Part shown: piece after piece, positions 19,928 through 31,080 of the stretch | Layout: every line of letters starts with the position of its first letter | Numbering within the stretch: the first letter of the stretch is position 1 | Source of the DNA: Fallopia convolvulus | Lineage: Eukaryota; Streptophyta; Magnoliopsida; Caryophyllales; Polygonaceae | Direction: 5' to 3' | DNA length: 64,000 nucleotides | Assembly (NCBI GenBank): GCA_964016875.1 | Contig: OZ024719.1 | Span: forward strand, 30,986,679-31,050,678 | Made by a program: the position numbers and the translations under genes | The notes under the pieces: model-generated | Database searches by the model: none | What the model was told of the DNA's origin: nothing | Seen by the model: only the letters and a program-made list of their open reading frames with translations

Positions 19928-22900
19928 CTAGTAGGTGTTGGCAGCAGATGCAGCAGCAGTCTGCTTGGCACCAAGAGCAAAGAACTCGGTGATGACTTCG
20001 AGCGGCATTCCCTTCGTCTCGGGCACTTTCAAGAACACGAAAACCCAGGAAACGAGGCAGACTAAGGCATACATGGCAAAGACGCCAGCAAGTCCTACTG
20101 AATTGAGCATGACGGGAAGGGAGTAGGTGACTATGATGTCACAGATCCAGAAGGCGAGAGCGCACACGGCAATGCAGAGTCCCCGGACTCTTGTAGGGAA
20201 GATCTCCGCGCACAGGATGTTCGGGACAGGCCCGAATCCCATCACGAAGAAGCAGAAATACGATATCACGCTGATTGTGGAGATGATTGCATGGATGACA
20301 GACCCCATGTGGATCATGTTTCCGAGGATGAGGACCACAAGGGAGACTATCAGGATTGGGATCGTGGTCAGCAGCAAAGTCCTTCAATAGAAAATTACCA
20401 TCATGTTTTAAATAACTACAAGAGGTATCTGATTCTGATTGACGATACTTGAGTTCAAAGTTGTTGGGACTAAAGAAGGGAAACATAGTACCTTCTACCA
20501 GAGATGTCCATCAGCCTCATGGCAACAGCAATACAAGGAAGCATCAATAGAGTAGTGAGAGCACTTATAAGAAGAGATGCAGAAGCAGAGCCGATGCCCA
20601 GGTTCGACAGAAGCACCCCAACTCCAGCTTGCTCGAGTATTTGTGGGGTGTAGTACAGAACCCCATTTATCCCAGAAAACTTCACAAGGAGGTAAGAAAA
20701 TATTTAGACTCAAATTCTGTTCAAAAGTTTTCATTTCAGGCTCATGTAGGTTGCAAGTAACCCTAGTAGTTATATCTCTTGAACAGCATATTTATCCATA
20801 CATATCAAGCAGATGTTGCTGTTTTTTTATATGTACAGCTACAAGAACGTGAATATACCTGCTGTAGTAATTGGATACCAACACCAACAACCAATGCATG
20901 CTTAACGCCCGGCTCCAAAAGATCGGACCAGCATGGTCCTTTTGAAGCAGCTTCAGAAGGGTGGATCATAGCAGGCCCAACAGGATTCTGATCCAAGAGC
21001 TGCTTTGAAAACAAAGCTGGCTGGCTCACCAGTGCAGAAGCCTTGATGAAATCAGACTCCGCCGTTACGTCCCCACCAGGAAGAGAAACTATCGACCCTC
21101 TCTTAGACCCCGGTTCACCATCCTGATGCAAATAAATCCTTTTAAATCCGCCTTTTTTCATCCCATCGGGACCCTCGTCCTCGCTCCACTTCCAAGCCAA
21201 CTGCCAACCACCCCCAATTCCCATGCTTGCAGCTGACTCCGCTACATTTGCACCCACTAAACCGCTTGGTCTCATGCTCCATAAACTTGCAACGGGCATG
21301 TCTTTGTCCATACTTGTCACCTGTCTAGAAATCAACGGGCTCTGCATGTCGTCGTCATCAGATCCAGCTGCTGCTTCACCGTCATCTGAAGCATAGTCAT
21401 CATCATTGTTCTGTGCAGCATTCTCCTCATCCCATTCTTCGTTTTTAGCCGGATTCCCTCCTATGCTAAACATGCTACCCAAAGTCGGGAAAATTATGCT
21501 TCTCATACTTCCCATCTCTTGGACCTTTTCATGCACACTGCCAAAAAGTGTGACTAGAGGATCCATGAGAGGCACACTTGAGGGTTGCATGCTTCCATGG
21601 CGAGAAGCAATGCCTAGGGTGCTCTGCCCTGTAAATGGCCTAGCCACCCATGAAAGACCTTCTTCTGGCCCATATAACTTGATTTGATCTTTTACAATAG
21701 ATGGGTCCTGGTCTTCGATTAGTTCAGTGTCTGGGCCAATAATGTACTCTTCTACAGATGTTTCACCTCCTACACCAAGACCTTCAACTAGTAGTGCCAT
21801 TTCACCTGTGGATAGAGAGAGAGAGAGAGTATTTTTATGCAATTGTCACAAGCTCATGAAATGCTCTGTCCATTCACTGATATATGTTTTTATTAATGTT
21901 TTGAGAGTCAATATGTGCAATATCAAATAAGAAACCACACAGCTCAACAATAATTCATTAGCTAAAGATATAAATCAACAACATTTTTTTAACAAGATTA
22001 AAAGGCTAAAAAGACATCTTTTGTTAAATGGAGGGAGTACAGAAAAAAAAATATTCTTTAGAGGGACAGTTTTAGAGAGTGGATACAATCGATGATAGAA
22101 GATTAATGATAATTACAGAATTACATAGAACCATTGGGAAGGGAAAATCGTCTGAGAAAGTGCAAGAAGAATGCATCATCCTGTTTGAGAGCATCTAGTA
22201 AAAAAACAAATGCCGCAGCCAGATTAAACATGAGCTAAAGGATGATTCGAGTAAGAACTAGCCTTCACCATACAGCAAAACTAGAGACTTTCGTAGGACA
22301 ATTAAATCAATACCAAGTATGAGGAAGCAGCAAATAGGAAGTTCATAAGAAAAAAAAACCTACCAGAGACATCCTCCCTTCCTCGCAAGTGCTGAAGAAC
22401 CTTTTTGGCCTCGGCCATACGCCCTTTACTCACAAGCCACCGTGGGGACTCGGGCAAGAAAAATACAGTTAATGCAAAGTAAATCAAAGAGGGAACACAA
22501 AGAACACCAAGCATCAGTCTCCAGTTTGGACTTTGCGTCAATGACATCCCAAAAACCATACAATATGACAAAAACATACCGCCAGAACCCATGAACTGCG
22601 GAAGTGTATTCAAAAGACCACGTATCTCGGGGGGAGCAGTCTCAGATATGTAAAGGGGAACAAGTGTGACTGCCAAACCGACCCCAAAACCATCTAGTAA
22701 CCGAGCTAAGAGTAGCACATAAACATTGGGGGACCATAGCATTATTAAGCTGCTAACAAAGTAACATACAGATGAAGCAATCATCATTGGGCGGCGACCG
22801 AGCAAATCTGATATTGGTCCAGAGCAGGTAGTAACCAATGTCGCTCCAATCAGTGACATCGCCACAATCAAGCCCTCTATGGTAGGCTCTGATTGCAAGT

Positions 22901-23113
22901 TGAATTCCTTCTTTATGTATAAAACAGCCCCTGTGGCAACGATACAAAGAAACATCTTTCCTCAGCTTGTATCAGGTTTAACAATCACACACCATAACCA
23001 TAAGTCAAAATCTAGAAAGCAGAGAGAGATTTACCAGCAATAGTAGCATTGTCCCATCCTTGGAGCAGGTTTCCGACAGCAGCAGCAACAGCCACAAGCA
23101 CCGCTCCACTCAT
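19928..23113 (-). CDS. MSSP2: Tonoplast sugar transporter, TST2/MSSP2-like (five coding exons)
   Basis: Spliced CDS is complement(19928..20381, 20492..20679, 20859..21805, 22364..22930, 23035..23113), 2235 nt, 744 aa plus stop, with GT-AG at every junction. It is a vacuolar-membrane H+/sugar antiporter of the major facilitator superfamily that loads hexose or sucrose into the vacuole. Exon 1 (residues 1-26) gives the first helix and GNLLQGWDNATIAG. Exon 2 (27-215) holds helices 2-6 with GRRP, ETAPPEIRG and PESPRWL. Exon 3 (216-531) is mostly the long hydrophilic central loop that defines this family, with an acidic DDD-rich patch, SRQVTSMDKD and KRGSIVSLPGG. Exons 4-5 give helices 7-12 with QQFSGINGVLYYTPQ, PNILCAEIFPTRVRG and PETKG. 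The loop favours the TST2 over the TST1 subtype. Length fits the family (about 730-745 aa). All reading frames are open, so it looks functional. Confidence 0.95.
21814..21830. repeat. GA/CT microsatellite in sugar-transporter intron 2
   Basis: A run of about eight GA units on the plus strand forms the pyrimidine tract just upstream of the exon 3 acceptor. Confidence 0.85.
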
Positions 23114-23450
23114 TCTAGAAATTTAATTTCACAAATCAAGCAAATTAGGCAGCAAAGCGGATCAGAACAAACCTGCAGTTTCATGAACAAGAAAACAAAA
23201 ACCCTATCACCCAAAATTCATCCACAGATGAAAGCAACTCTTCAAGTTGTCAAATCTCAGAGAAAAATAAATTAGGATTGCAATCTTACCTCCCTGAGTA
23301 GATCACCAAGACTAACTGCAGATTGAGAGAACAACTGGTTGCTCAAGAAGAAAGGGCAAAAAAGTGTGCTTGTTCGCGGAGGAAGAGAGAGAGAATCTTT
23401 GCAATTGCTGATTGCTGATTGCTGACACACACCACGAACACTTTTTCGTA
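23114..23450 (-). promoter_or_regulatory. 5'UTR of the sugar-transporter gene with a probable intron
   Basis: On the minus strand a donor (GGAG|GTAAG, exon end 23290) and an acceptor (CTGCAG|GT, exon start 23172) fit an intron of 117 bases in the leader. The leader is CT-rich and contains three copies of a 7-base unit (ATTGCTG on the plus strand, 23404-23424). Transcription probably starts near 23440, but no start site can be fixed. Confidence 0.6.
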
Positions 23451-23643
23451 TGTTTTTCCGCTCCGTGCTTTGTCCCTTGATTTTAATTAATTGATTTCAT
23501 ATCAAAAAAACATTCTCTATTAACCATATTTTCTATTCTTAACAGTCAACAGCGCATTTGTTTTTGGTTATCCGACTTTTTTCAACCCAAGTTTTTAGGT
23601 ATATGTAGGATTATAGATCTAGGTTAGTAAAAAAATCGGGAAC
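23451..23643 (-). promoter_or_regulatory. Short promoter region between the sugar-transporter gene and SirB LTR
   Basis: Only about 190 bases separate the likely transcript start from the SirB LTR. The minus strand holds a W-box core TTGAC near 23545 and AT-rich sequence. No clear TATA box was found. Confidence 0.4.
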
Positions 23644-24486
23644 TGTTCCAGTGACAGTTCTCTTACGCAGCGGAATAGATCAAAACAAAAATGTAAAACT
23701 ATAACGCAAAAGCAAGGGCACGTTTTCTTATAGACGAACCTCTATAGCCAACTAGCTGGAGAGTAAACCTCTACCTCTCTTGGAAGATTTTGAACAAGTA
23801 CTATATTTAGATTGATAGATCTCAGGATACACAATATAAAGACAAACTTCTCTATTGTTCGTAATCACACTTACAAACAATACTAACGACTAAGTCATCG
23901 TGAATCTAGATCTAGACACAATCAATATAATACGTGAACCTGACTCGTTCCGTGTGCAGTTCCCTTTAGCACTGGAACCAACTCTCCAAGTCGATAGAGA
24001 TCTTCACGCAATCCCCATCACTTGGATCTGGATCTTCCTTCTTAGAATTTGGATCGTCGTCTTCACTTAATCAGCACGAGCTCTCTCTTTCTCTATATGG
24101 ATCTGGTACTTTCTCTCTGAGAGCCTCCGTGACCTAGCTTCATCACATTCTATTTATAGAGGTTGCCTCTTTTATCTTGACGCTTTTATCCTTCTTGTCT
24201 TGGGGAGTATGAAACTGTTCAAAAAAGTCCAGCGTACCCTTTTGAATCCTTTTCTTCTCGGGACTCTTCTTGCCGCCCAAGACAACAGTGAAATGTCCTT
24301 TTTATCCTTCAAAATATTTGCCACATACTCGGATGGCTTCACGTGGAATGTTTCCCTTGTTTTTCCTGAAAACTTGTATCTTTCATGTGATCACTTGTAT
24401 ATGGAATTAGTTTCGATTGTTTGTCATTATCAAAACTTCGATTACTCGAATAGAGAAACCATTGTTCCAGTGTTAGGGAACTAACA
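23644..24486 (-). repeat. 3' LTR of SirB (843 bp)
   Basis: In element orientation it runs TGTTAGTTCC to CACTGGAACA. It shares architecture with the SirC/SirD LTRs (TTTTGATAATGACAAAC near its start, GTAGAGGTTTAC near its end) but is clearly diverged. It is transcriptionally oriented toward the sugar-transporter gene. Confidence 0.8.
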
Positions 24487-24866
24487 CTGATCCAAAAATT
24501 TCGCCCTTTTTGATGATGAGTTGATGACAAACCTTTATAAAATGCAAGTCAGTGAAACAGGAAAGATAAGAGAGATTAAACACCATAGTAAGATAGATGA
24601 TGCTTTGTAGATACTTAGTCCCCCCTGAGAATGTCAAGCAGTTCAATTTTCCAAGATTTTTAAGCAAGATAGTTTCCCCTCAGCTTATGGTTAATTTATT
24701 TCTATATTCTCTTAAACAGAACGCATCTCTGCATTTTTCCACTTTTCCCCCTTTTGACATCATCGAAAAGAATAAGGCATAAAAAACAAGGAAAAGCAAG
24801 TAAAGCACAATCATTACTATAGAATAAAGGCTAATGTTGTAAGGCCCAAGCCTTTAGAAGCGCTAT

Positions 24867-24935
24867 CCCATGCCAACCCGAGGACTTCCCAGGAGGTCAC
24901 CCATCTTGGTACTACTCTCACCCTTGCACGCTTAA
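24867..24935 (-). promoter_or_regulatory. 5S rRNA-derived pol III promoter in the Cassandra 3' LTR
   Basis: The minus strand reads GTTAAGCGTGC (A-box), GAGAGTAGTACC, GATGGGTGACC (intermediate element) and CTGGGAAGTCCTCG (C-box), in the order of plant 5S rRNA. Confidence 0.93.
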
Positions 24936-25176
24936 CTTTTGAGTTCTTTGTCCTCACTCGAACCCAGAAAAGGAAGAGCTCTTGTTGACATGGGGAGCAC
25001 CTCACTCCCTTATAAATTATCGGGGTGTTACAATCTCACCCACTTAAGCACTTGACGTCCTCGTCAAGGCCCAAGGACTGCCCTCCGGGTCGAGTGACCG
25101 CCCACCGGTCCAAGCCAACTCGTAACCAGAGTCGCTCTAATACCATTTGTAAGGCCCGAGGCCCTAGAAGCGCTAT

Positions 25177-25245
25177 CCCATGCCAACCCGAGGACTTCCC
25201 AGGAGGTCACCCATCTTGGTACTACTCTCGCCCTTGCACGCTTAA
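25177..25245 (-). promoter_or_regulatory. 5S rRNA-derived pol III promoter in the Cassandra 5' LTR
   Basis: The same A-box, intermediate element and C-box are present as in the other LTR, with GGGCGAGAGTAG exactly as in plant 5S RNA. Confidence 0.93.
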
Positions 25246-25429
25246 CATCTGAGTTCTTTGTCTTCACTCGAACCCAGAAAAGGAAGAGCTCTTGTTGACA
25301 TGGGGAGCACCTCACTCCCTTATAAATTATCGGGGTGTTACAAATGCATTCAGAGAAACAGTTTTAAACAAACAAAGGAACTAACAAACTTAAAGACATT
25401 GAAGACAAGGAAGTAAACGAGCTAGAAGG

Positions 25430-27271
25430 TTTTTGTAGGGGGCTTGTTCATGGTTTGGAGGAGGAAGAGGAAGGTAACTTTTGTTGAATGTCTAGAAGAA
25501 CATCAAGGATTTGCTCATTGACACCACAAAGACGATTCAGAGCCTAGAGAATAGTTGTGCAATCACCTTGCTCAATAAACAGAGGTTGATGAGCTTATTC
25601 AATTTGTTCTTGAGAATGCTTCATCCTTTGAATGTTTGACATATCCATCTCTTGTCCAAACTCTTCTTCCTTCTTTGGACGATAGACGTCATTTTTTATC
25701 ATTATTTCGTTTATCACTGTAGCGTAGGGAAGACCATGAGTTTCCTTGGTGACACACTTGCACATATGCATAATCATTATCCTGGGAAAGTTTATCCTTT
25801 CCTTACACATGAATAGATCCAGGAGAATAGCATCGTTGGAATGAAGCGTTGTTCTCTTCTCTTGTCTAGGAATCACCACCCTGGTGATATATTGGTGCGC
25901 CATCTTTCCCAGATGTCTCAAGCCATGAGTCAAGACTTCTTTTTCTTGTGCAGGAATATGACCAAGCAGTCGTTTGAAGATGACGTCTCTTCCATCTGTA
26001 TCTTGCCATGGTCTTTGAGGAAGAGTGTGAAAACCTTCACTGGGAACAAGAAGAATCTTTTTGATTGCCGCATAGGAGAGGGTGAACTCATCGTCTCCAA
26101 AGGAGCATCGGACTACTAGATCAAGCTCTGTTCCCTTGGTGAGTTTGAATTTTGAGTTGAATAGCTTGATCTAAGCAGGATCAACTTTTGCTGGTTCAGA
26201 GCACATCTTATCCCATCCTTGGAACTGGATGAGTTCTTGAAGCTCGTTGAAGTCATTCTCTTGTAAGAACTCAAATGTGACAACCAATGGAACTAGAAGT
26301 TTTCTATCTCCTGTTGTAATTGTTCCCTTCTGCTTCTTTTCTTTCTTTTCCCCAGTTTTTTGCTTCTTTGAAACTGGTAGATAGACGTCAAGATGTTGGT
26401 TCCTTGAATTCGATATAGAGTAGAGGTTCCCTGTAATCCTCTATTTCGTCATCATCTTCCTCAACGCTTATGATTTCATTTTTGTTTGTTGGGTTGAGGG
26501 CATGGAGTTGCTCAAAGAGAAGAGGCTCTAGTTCCTCTTCAGATTCGTCTTCTTCTTATCCAATTGTTCTTAATTTCCTCTTCTTTGACCTTTGACCCGT
26601 TGGAATTTTGGAGAGAGGATTTTTGGTGGGGGTTTTCTTTAGAGGAGTTGAAGAAGTAGAAGTATTTGTGGTTCCCTAGACAGAAGGAAACTCTGCTCTC
26701 TCGAATTGAGAGAGAGATTGATCAAGCTCGGAAGAGGAGAGATCTTTGTGAGAAGGACTTGGAATGGGAGGAGTTGTTGTTGAAGAAGAGTGTGTGGAAC
26801 TTTTGATGTTGGATTTAGGGTTTTGGTCTTGAGAAGTGGAAGAGTCAAGGTAGGTCGTTTGGGGCTCAGACTATCATAGATCTGAGTGTGTGATTTTGGA
26901 GAGGAAAGGGATGAATATGTGGGTAAGGATGGATTTGTGTTAGAGATCGTGGTTGGAACACCATCGATGTTGATAATGAGGGTTGAGGATCCATCGAGCC
27001 TTGTTGTAAGGACATGAATTTCAAATCTGGGAGTTGCAGGAGGAGAGTTTGGAAGGGTAAGACTTGGTTGACCATCTTTCTTTCTCAGGAGAGAGAAGAG
27101 ACATTCTTTGATGTCAAAGATATATTCAAGGGTAAGTGTTTCCACATCAAGCCCATGGAGAAGCATTTTCTGGAGATATTCTGGGTCATTATGAACAAGA
27201 TGCTCAATGAGAGGGTTTTTATGGAGAACAGAGTACTGGAACTTGGTAATGGGTTGTTCTTGGTTGGCCAT
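25430..27271 (-). pseudogene. SirB env-like/accessory ORF with plant transposon protein domain
   Basis: ATG at 27271 (MANQEQPITKFQ) opens a 210-codon frame. A Pro/Ser-rich middle follows, then an acidic EEDDDE stretch near 26450. A C-terminal segment at 25595-25933 shows GHIPAQEKEVLTHGLRH just upstream and MHMCKCVTKETHGLPYATVI. The last part matches the pattern (hydrophobic, cysteine, LPYxxxI) of the putative plant transposon protein domain found in the extra ORF of Athila and Sirevirus elements. Several frameshifts and stops separate the pieces. Its place between pol and 3' LTR is what Sireviruses show. A function as an envelope is not established. Confidence 0.6.
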
Positions 27272-28145
27272 TTGTGAGGGAGAATGAGGGCTTTTTGAGT
27301 AAGCGAAGAATAGAAAGTGGATTGAAGAAGACGATGGGAAGAAGGGAAAGAGGAGAGTGGGTTAAGTAAAGGAAAAGAAGAAGTGGAAGAGGTGAGAGAG
27401 TAGGCGTACCAGGGTTTCCTTTAGAATCGGATTCAATCACTTAAAATGTAACTGAAAAGATTGCCTTCTTTCATAACCTGATTCTTTCCAACTCAATAGT
27501 CTCCACATGTTTTGAATCGGATTAAAGCAATTAAGCAAACGGTGGAGATCCAGATTTCCTTATTCTTAACCCGTCACTTCAAATTCCCAGTTTCCAACGT
27601 ATCTTCTCTTTCCAAAAATAGAACTTTGAGACGCTTGGGTGTATCGATCCTTGTAGTTCCCTAGTGACGAGAAGAAGTTCCTTTCCTTTTTCAACCTTAT
27701 TTACATGAACAAGTAATGGAGGGCCATGTTTGGACACATAAAGGATTTGTGAAGAAAAATAAAAAAGAGAAGTATCCAAACATAAGATAGGTAAGCAAGT
27801 ATTTTGACATCCAGGTAATTGAATCCAGTTTAAGGGTTAATGCAAAGTATAGGCTCATAGGAAACGTTTACCTAGATCAAGTTTTGGGGGACAAGTCTCA
27901 TGATCAACCATCATGTCGGCTTATGATGAGGGATAGAAAAGATCAGGTTGATCATTTTGGGCTAAAAGAAATGTATTGTTTTTAAGAAGTAGTTCTCGTG
28001 CAAGATAATAAACATGTTTCATGCAAAGAGCAATTATTAAAATGAAAGTTTCTAAACCATGCAGTTCCCTACTCATACAAATGCTTAACTAGTCAATCAT
28101 CAAGGGAAAAGATGGACCGGGACTTGTTTAATGTAAGAGAATCAT
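27272..28145 (-). other. SirB spacer between RNase H and the env-like ORF
   Basis: There is no convincing ORF on either strand. A possible promoter or splice acceptor for the downstream ORF cannot be told from background. Confidence 0.4.
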
Positions 28146-29765
28146 CCCTAAGAGCATTTAGAGATGCTCAAAGGGTTGTCTGTCCAACGCTTTGGTGAAA
28201 ATATCAGCAACTTGTTCATCTGTTCTGCAATGCACCATCTTAATGGAACCTTTCTCTACGTGATCACGCAGGAAATGGTGCCTAACCTCAATGTGCTTTG
28301 TTCTAGAGTGATGCACAGGGTTTTTTGAGATATTTATTGCACTAGTACTGTCACATTTAAGAGGAACAGTTCCAAGAGACATACCGTAATCTTGAAGTTG
28401 ATATTTGAGCCATATGACTTGAGAACAACATGCAGCGGCGGTGATGTATTCAGCTTCAGCAGTAGAAAGTGCCATTGAGGATTGTTTCTTAGATCCCCAA
28501 GATACAAGACAATCACCAAGGAATTACGCCATGCTAGAGGTGCTTTTCCGATCTACTAGATGCCCCGCAAAGTCAACATCAGAGAAGGAAACTAGTTCAA
28601 AGGAATTGTTCCTTGGATACCACAAGCACAGGTTGTCTCTACCTTTGAGATAGCGAAAAACCCGTTTGACTTCCTTCAAATGTGATTCCTTTCGATTTTC
28701 TTGGAACCGTGCACACAAACAGACTACAAACATGATGTCCGGTCTACTAGCAGTGAGATAGAGTAGGGAACTAATCATTCCTCGAAAGAGCTTTTGATTG
28801 ACATTAGTTCCACTCTCATCTGTATCGAGGCGTGTGCTAGGAGAGATCGGAGTGTTATTAGGCTTAGTTGTGTCCATCCCATACTTCAATAACATTTCCC
28901 TGATATATTTATGTTGATGGATCTTGGTATCATCCTTTGTTTGAGTAATTTGAAGGCCTAGAAAGAAATTAAGTTCTCCTACCATACTCATCTCGAACTC
29001 ACTACTCATTTGTTTCTCATATTTTTCTGTGAGCAAAGGGTTAGTGGAACCAAACACAATATCATCAACATAGAGTTGGACAATTAGAATGTCACCTGAT
29101 TCTTTCTTCAGGAAAAGAGTCTTGTCGATGGAACCTCTTTGATAGCCTTTGGATAATAGAAACGAAGCGAATCTATCATACCATGCTCGAGGAGCTTGCT
29201 TGAGTCCACACAGAGCTCTTTCAAAAAAGTAAACTTGATCTGGCTTGCTTTCATCCTCAAACCCAGATGGTTGTTTGACGTAGACTTCTTCGCGAAGATA
29301 GCCGTTGAGAAAGGCTGTTTTGACATCCATTTGGAACAATTTGAACCCCTTGTAGGCAGCATAGGCAATTAGGAGACATATTGCTTCAATTCTGGCAACT
29401 AGATCGAGCAAAAGTCTCTTCATAGTCTATTACTTCCTCTTGGTTATATCCTTGAGCAACAAGTCTAGCTTTGTTCCTGGATACATTTCCTGACTCATCG
29501 AGTTTATTTCTGAAGACCCATCTAGTTCATATGACATTCTTATCTATTGGTCTTGGAACTAGTTTCCACACTTGGTGTCTCTCAAATTGATGAAGCTATT
29601 CCTGCATTGCTTGAATTAGATCGGGATCTTTGAGAGCTTCATGTATATTTTTGGGTTCAACAAAAGAAACAAATGCGTTAAGCACAAAAGTTATGTAAAG
29701 AGGAACGAGTTTGTACTCCCTGATTCGGAGATGTAAGAATGTTCTCAAGAGGATGATTGATATCC
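28146..29765 (-). pseudogene. SirB reverse transcriptase and RNase H
   Basis: The linker starts with HPLENILTSPNQGVQTRS (about 29690-29750). RT follows with RNKARLVAQGYNQEE near 29460, FERALCGLKQAPRAWYDRF near 29210, and catalytic YVDD at 29061-29072. RNase H follows with ALSTAEAEY near 28460, CDSTSAI near 28340 and RTKHIEVRHHFLRDH near 28280, ending near 28150. Stops occur near 29597 and 29400, and a frameshift near 28520. Catalytic residues of RT are present. Confidence 0.9.
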
Positions 29766-31080
29766 GCTTTTTAGGTAGGTTTTTAATGTCTAGATAGATT
29801 AGATTTAGTTGGTTTTCGTGCTAGAGTTTTATGTTTTTGAGTCTTTTTGCTTTAGTTTTTGTATTTCCTTGAGATTCGAAAACTACGCATCTTTTGTGTC
29901 TTTTTGTAGGCGTTTGGGAGCTCAAAAGAAGAATTTGGAGCATTGCAAGAGGAGGTGGACGAGCTATAAGTGGAGAAGCTAAGGAAGAAAGGCAAAACGA
30001 GGAGTGAAATCGAGCCAAGATAGGTCGTGCACGACCCAAGTCAAGTCTTGCTCGACCCAACCATAATTCATGCCCTCAGGAACGACCCTAGGAGGGTCGT
30101 GTACGACCCATTTGGGTCGTGCGTGGCGCCGACTTTGCTATTATTCCGATATCTTTAGGATTATTCTATCTTTTTATTTTAGGAAGGTTGTTTTATCTTG
30201 TTTCCTAGTTAATTTAGGACTCCTTTTCCTCTATAAAAGGAGGTTAAACCCTTTAGTTTGAGGTTCCGCTTTTTATTCCGTGTTTTTGGTAATTAGGGAG
30301 AAGACTTGGGGAACAAGTTTGAGACTTTTGTAAGATTTCTTCTTGGTTTAAATTGAATTTTGTTTGGGTTGATCATGTCTTATTCTTCCTTTTTATGGTC
30401 TCTCTTTGTTATGAGTGAGTAGTTTTCTTAGATTTTAGGGCTGGGTGAAAACCCAACACAATCATGCATGTCTAAAATATGACTTCGTAGTTTGAATGTT
30501 TGAAGATCATATCTATCTATCTTGTGCTTGATTCCTTTACGAAAGTTGAGGCATATATTCTTGCAATGAACTCAAAAGCAAAAGTGTAAAGTTGATTGCT
30601 TGATTAGTTCTAATAGGATTATTTGCGAAAGTTGATATTCCTAGGTTGAATGATAGATAGAAAGTTGTTTAATTTGCGAAAGTCGATTGCATAACTTGAA
30701 TTGTTTGCGAAAGTTGACTCTTCTATGATCCAGATTGCATGATAAATGTGAGTTCTTGTTGGAAGCATGTGTGATTGTTGTTGTGGTAGCCCTAGCCCTA
30801 GGATTTGTCTTTTATATTGATTAGAATTCTTGATTTTGATCCGATCTCGACCCCATAAAGTCATGCTCGATCCTTTGCTTTTATTTGTGTTCATTCGTGT
30901 GTGTTTGTGCTCAGGATCGACCCTCATAGGGTCGTGCAAGACCCCCTTCAGTTCGGTCCTGACGTGATTTGCTCGTTAATTCTTTGCTTTTCGTAGTTTA
31001 TCAACTAATCTTTTAGCACTATTCTCATTCCCGTGGACGAACCTGACTCCGCTATACTCAGCGGGGTCTTGAATATAAAT
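29766..31080 (+). mobile_element. LTR-like insertion in SirB with GTCG...CGAC motifs (edges uncertain)
   Basis: About 1.3 kb of non-coding DNA separates the SirB integrase linker (31081) from its RT linker (29765). A TATAAAAGG box at 30232-30240 with downstream leader-like sequence suggests a plus-strand LTR. Motifs GGTCGTGCACGACCC (30023), GGGTCGTGTACGACCC (30094) and a variant near 30915 recur, as does TTTGCGAAAGTTGA (four forms between 30538 and 30720). No clean TSD was found. Confidence 0.5.

Larger units (their letters stand above)
24838..25342 (-). mobile_element. Cassandra TRIM retrotransposon (505 bp) with 5S rRNA-derived LTRs
   Basis: Two 195-bp LTRs (24838-25032 and 25148-25342) flank a 115-bp interior with no coding capacity. 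In element orientation each LTR starts TGTAACACCCCG and ends GGGCCTTACA. PBS TGGTATTAGAGC is at 25134-25145 on the minus strand. Flanks AATGT and AATGC are a near-perfect TSD. Each LTR contains the 3' two-thirds of a 5S rRNA gene, the hallmark of Cassandra. It lies in the region between the env-like ORF and 3' LTR of SirB, so it is younger than SirB. Confidence 0.96.

Noticed and set aside
20127..21687. Plus-strand ORFs opposite the sugar-transporter gene
   Set aside because: They are shadows of the minus-strand exons, which have family motifs and consistent splice sites.
22030..22039. Stowaway MITE in intron 2 of the sugar transporter
   Set aside because: Only one terminus-like 10-mer is visible; no partner end or TA duplication could be shown.
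24838..25342. 5S rRNA genes on the minus strand
   Set aside because: Only the 3' two-thirds of the 5S sequence is present and both copies lie within TRIM LTRs, so they are not functional rRNA genes.
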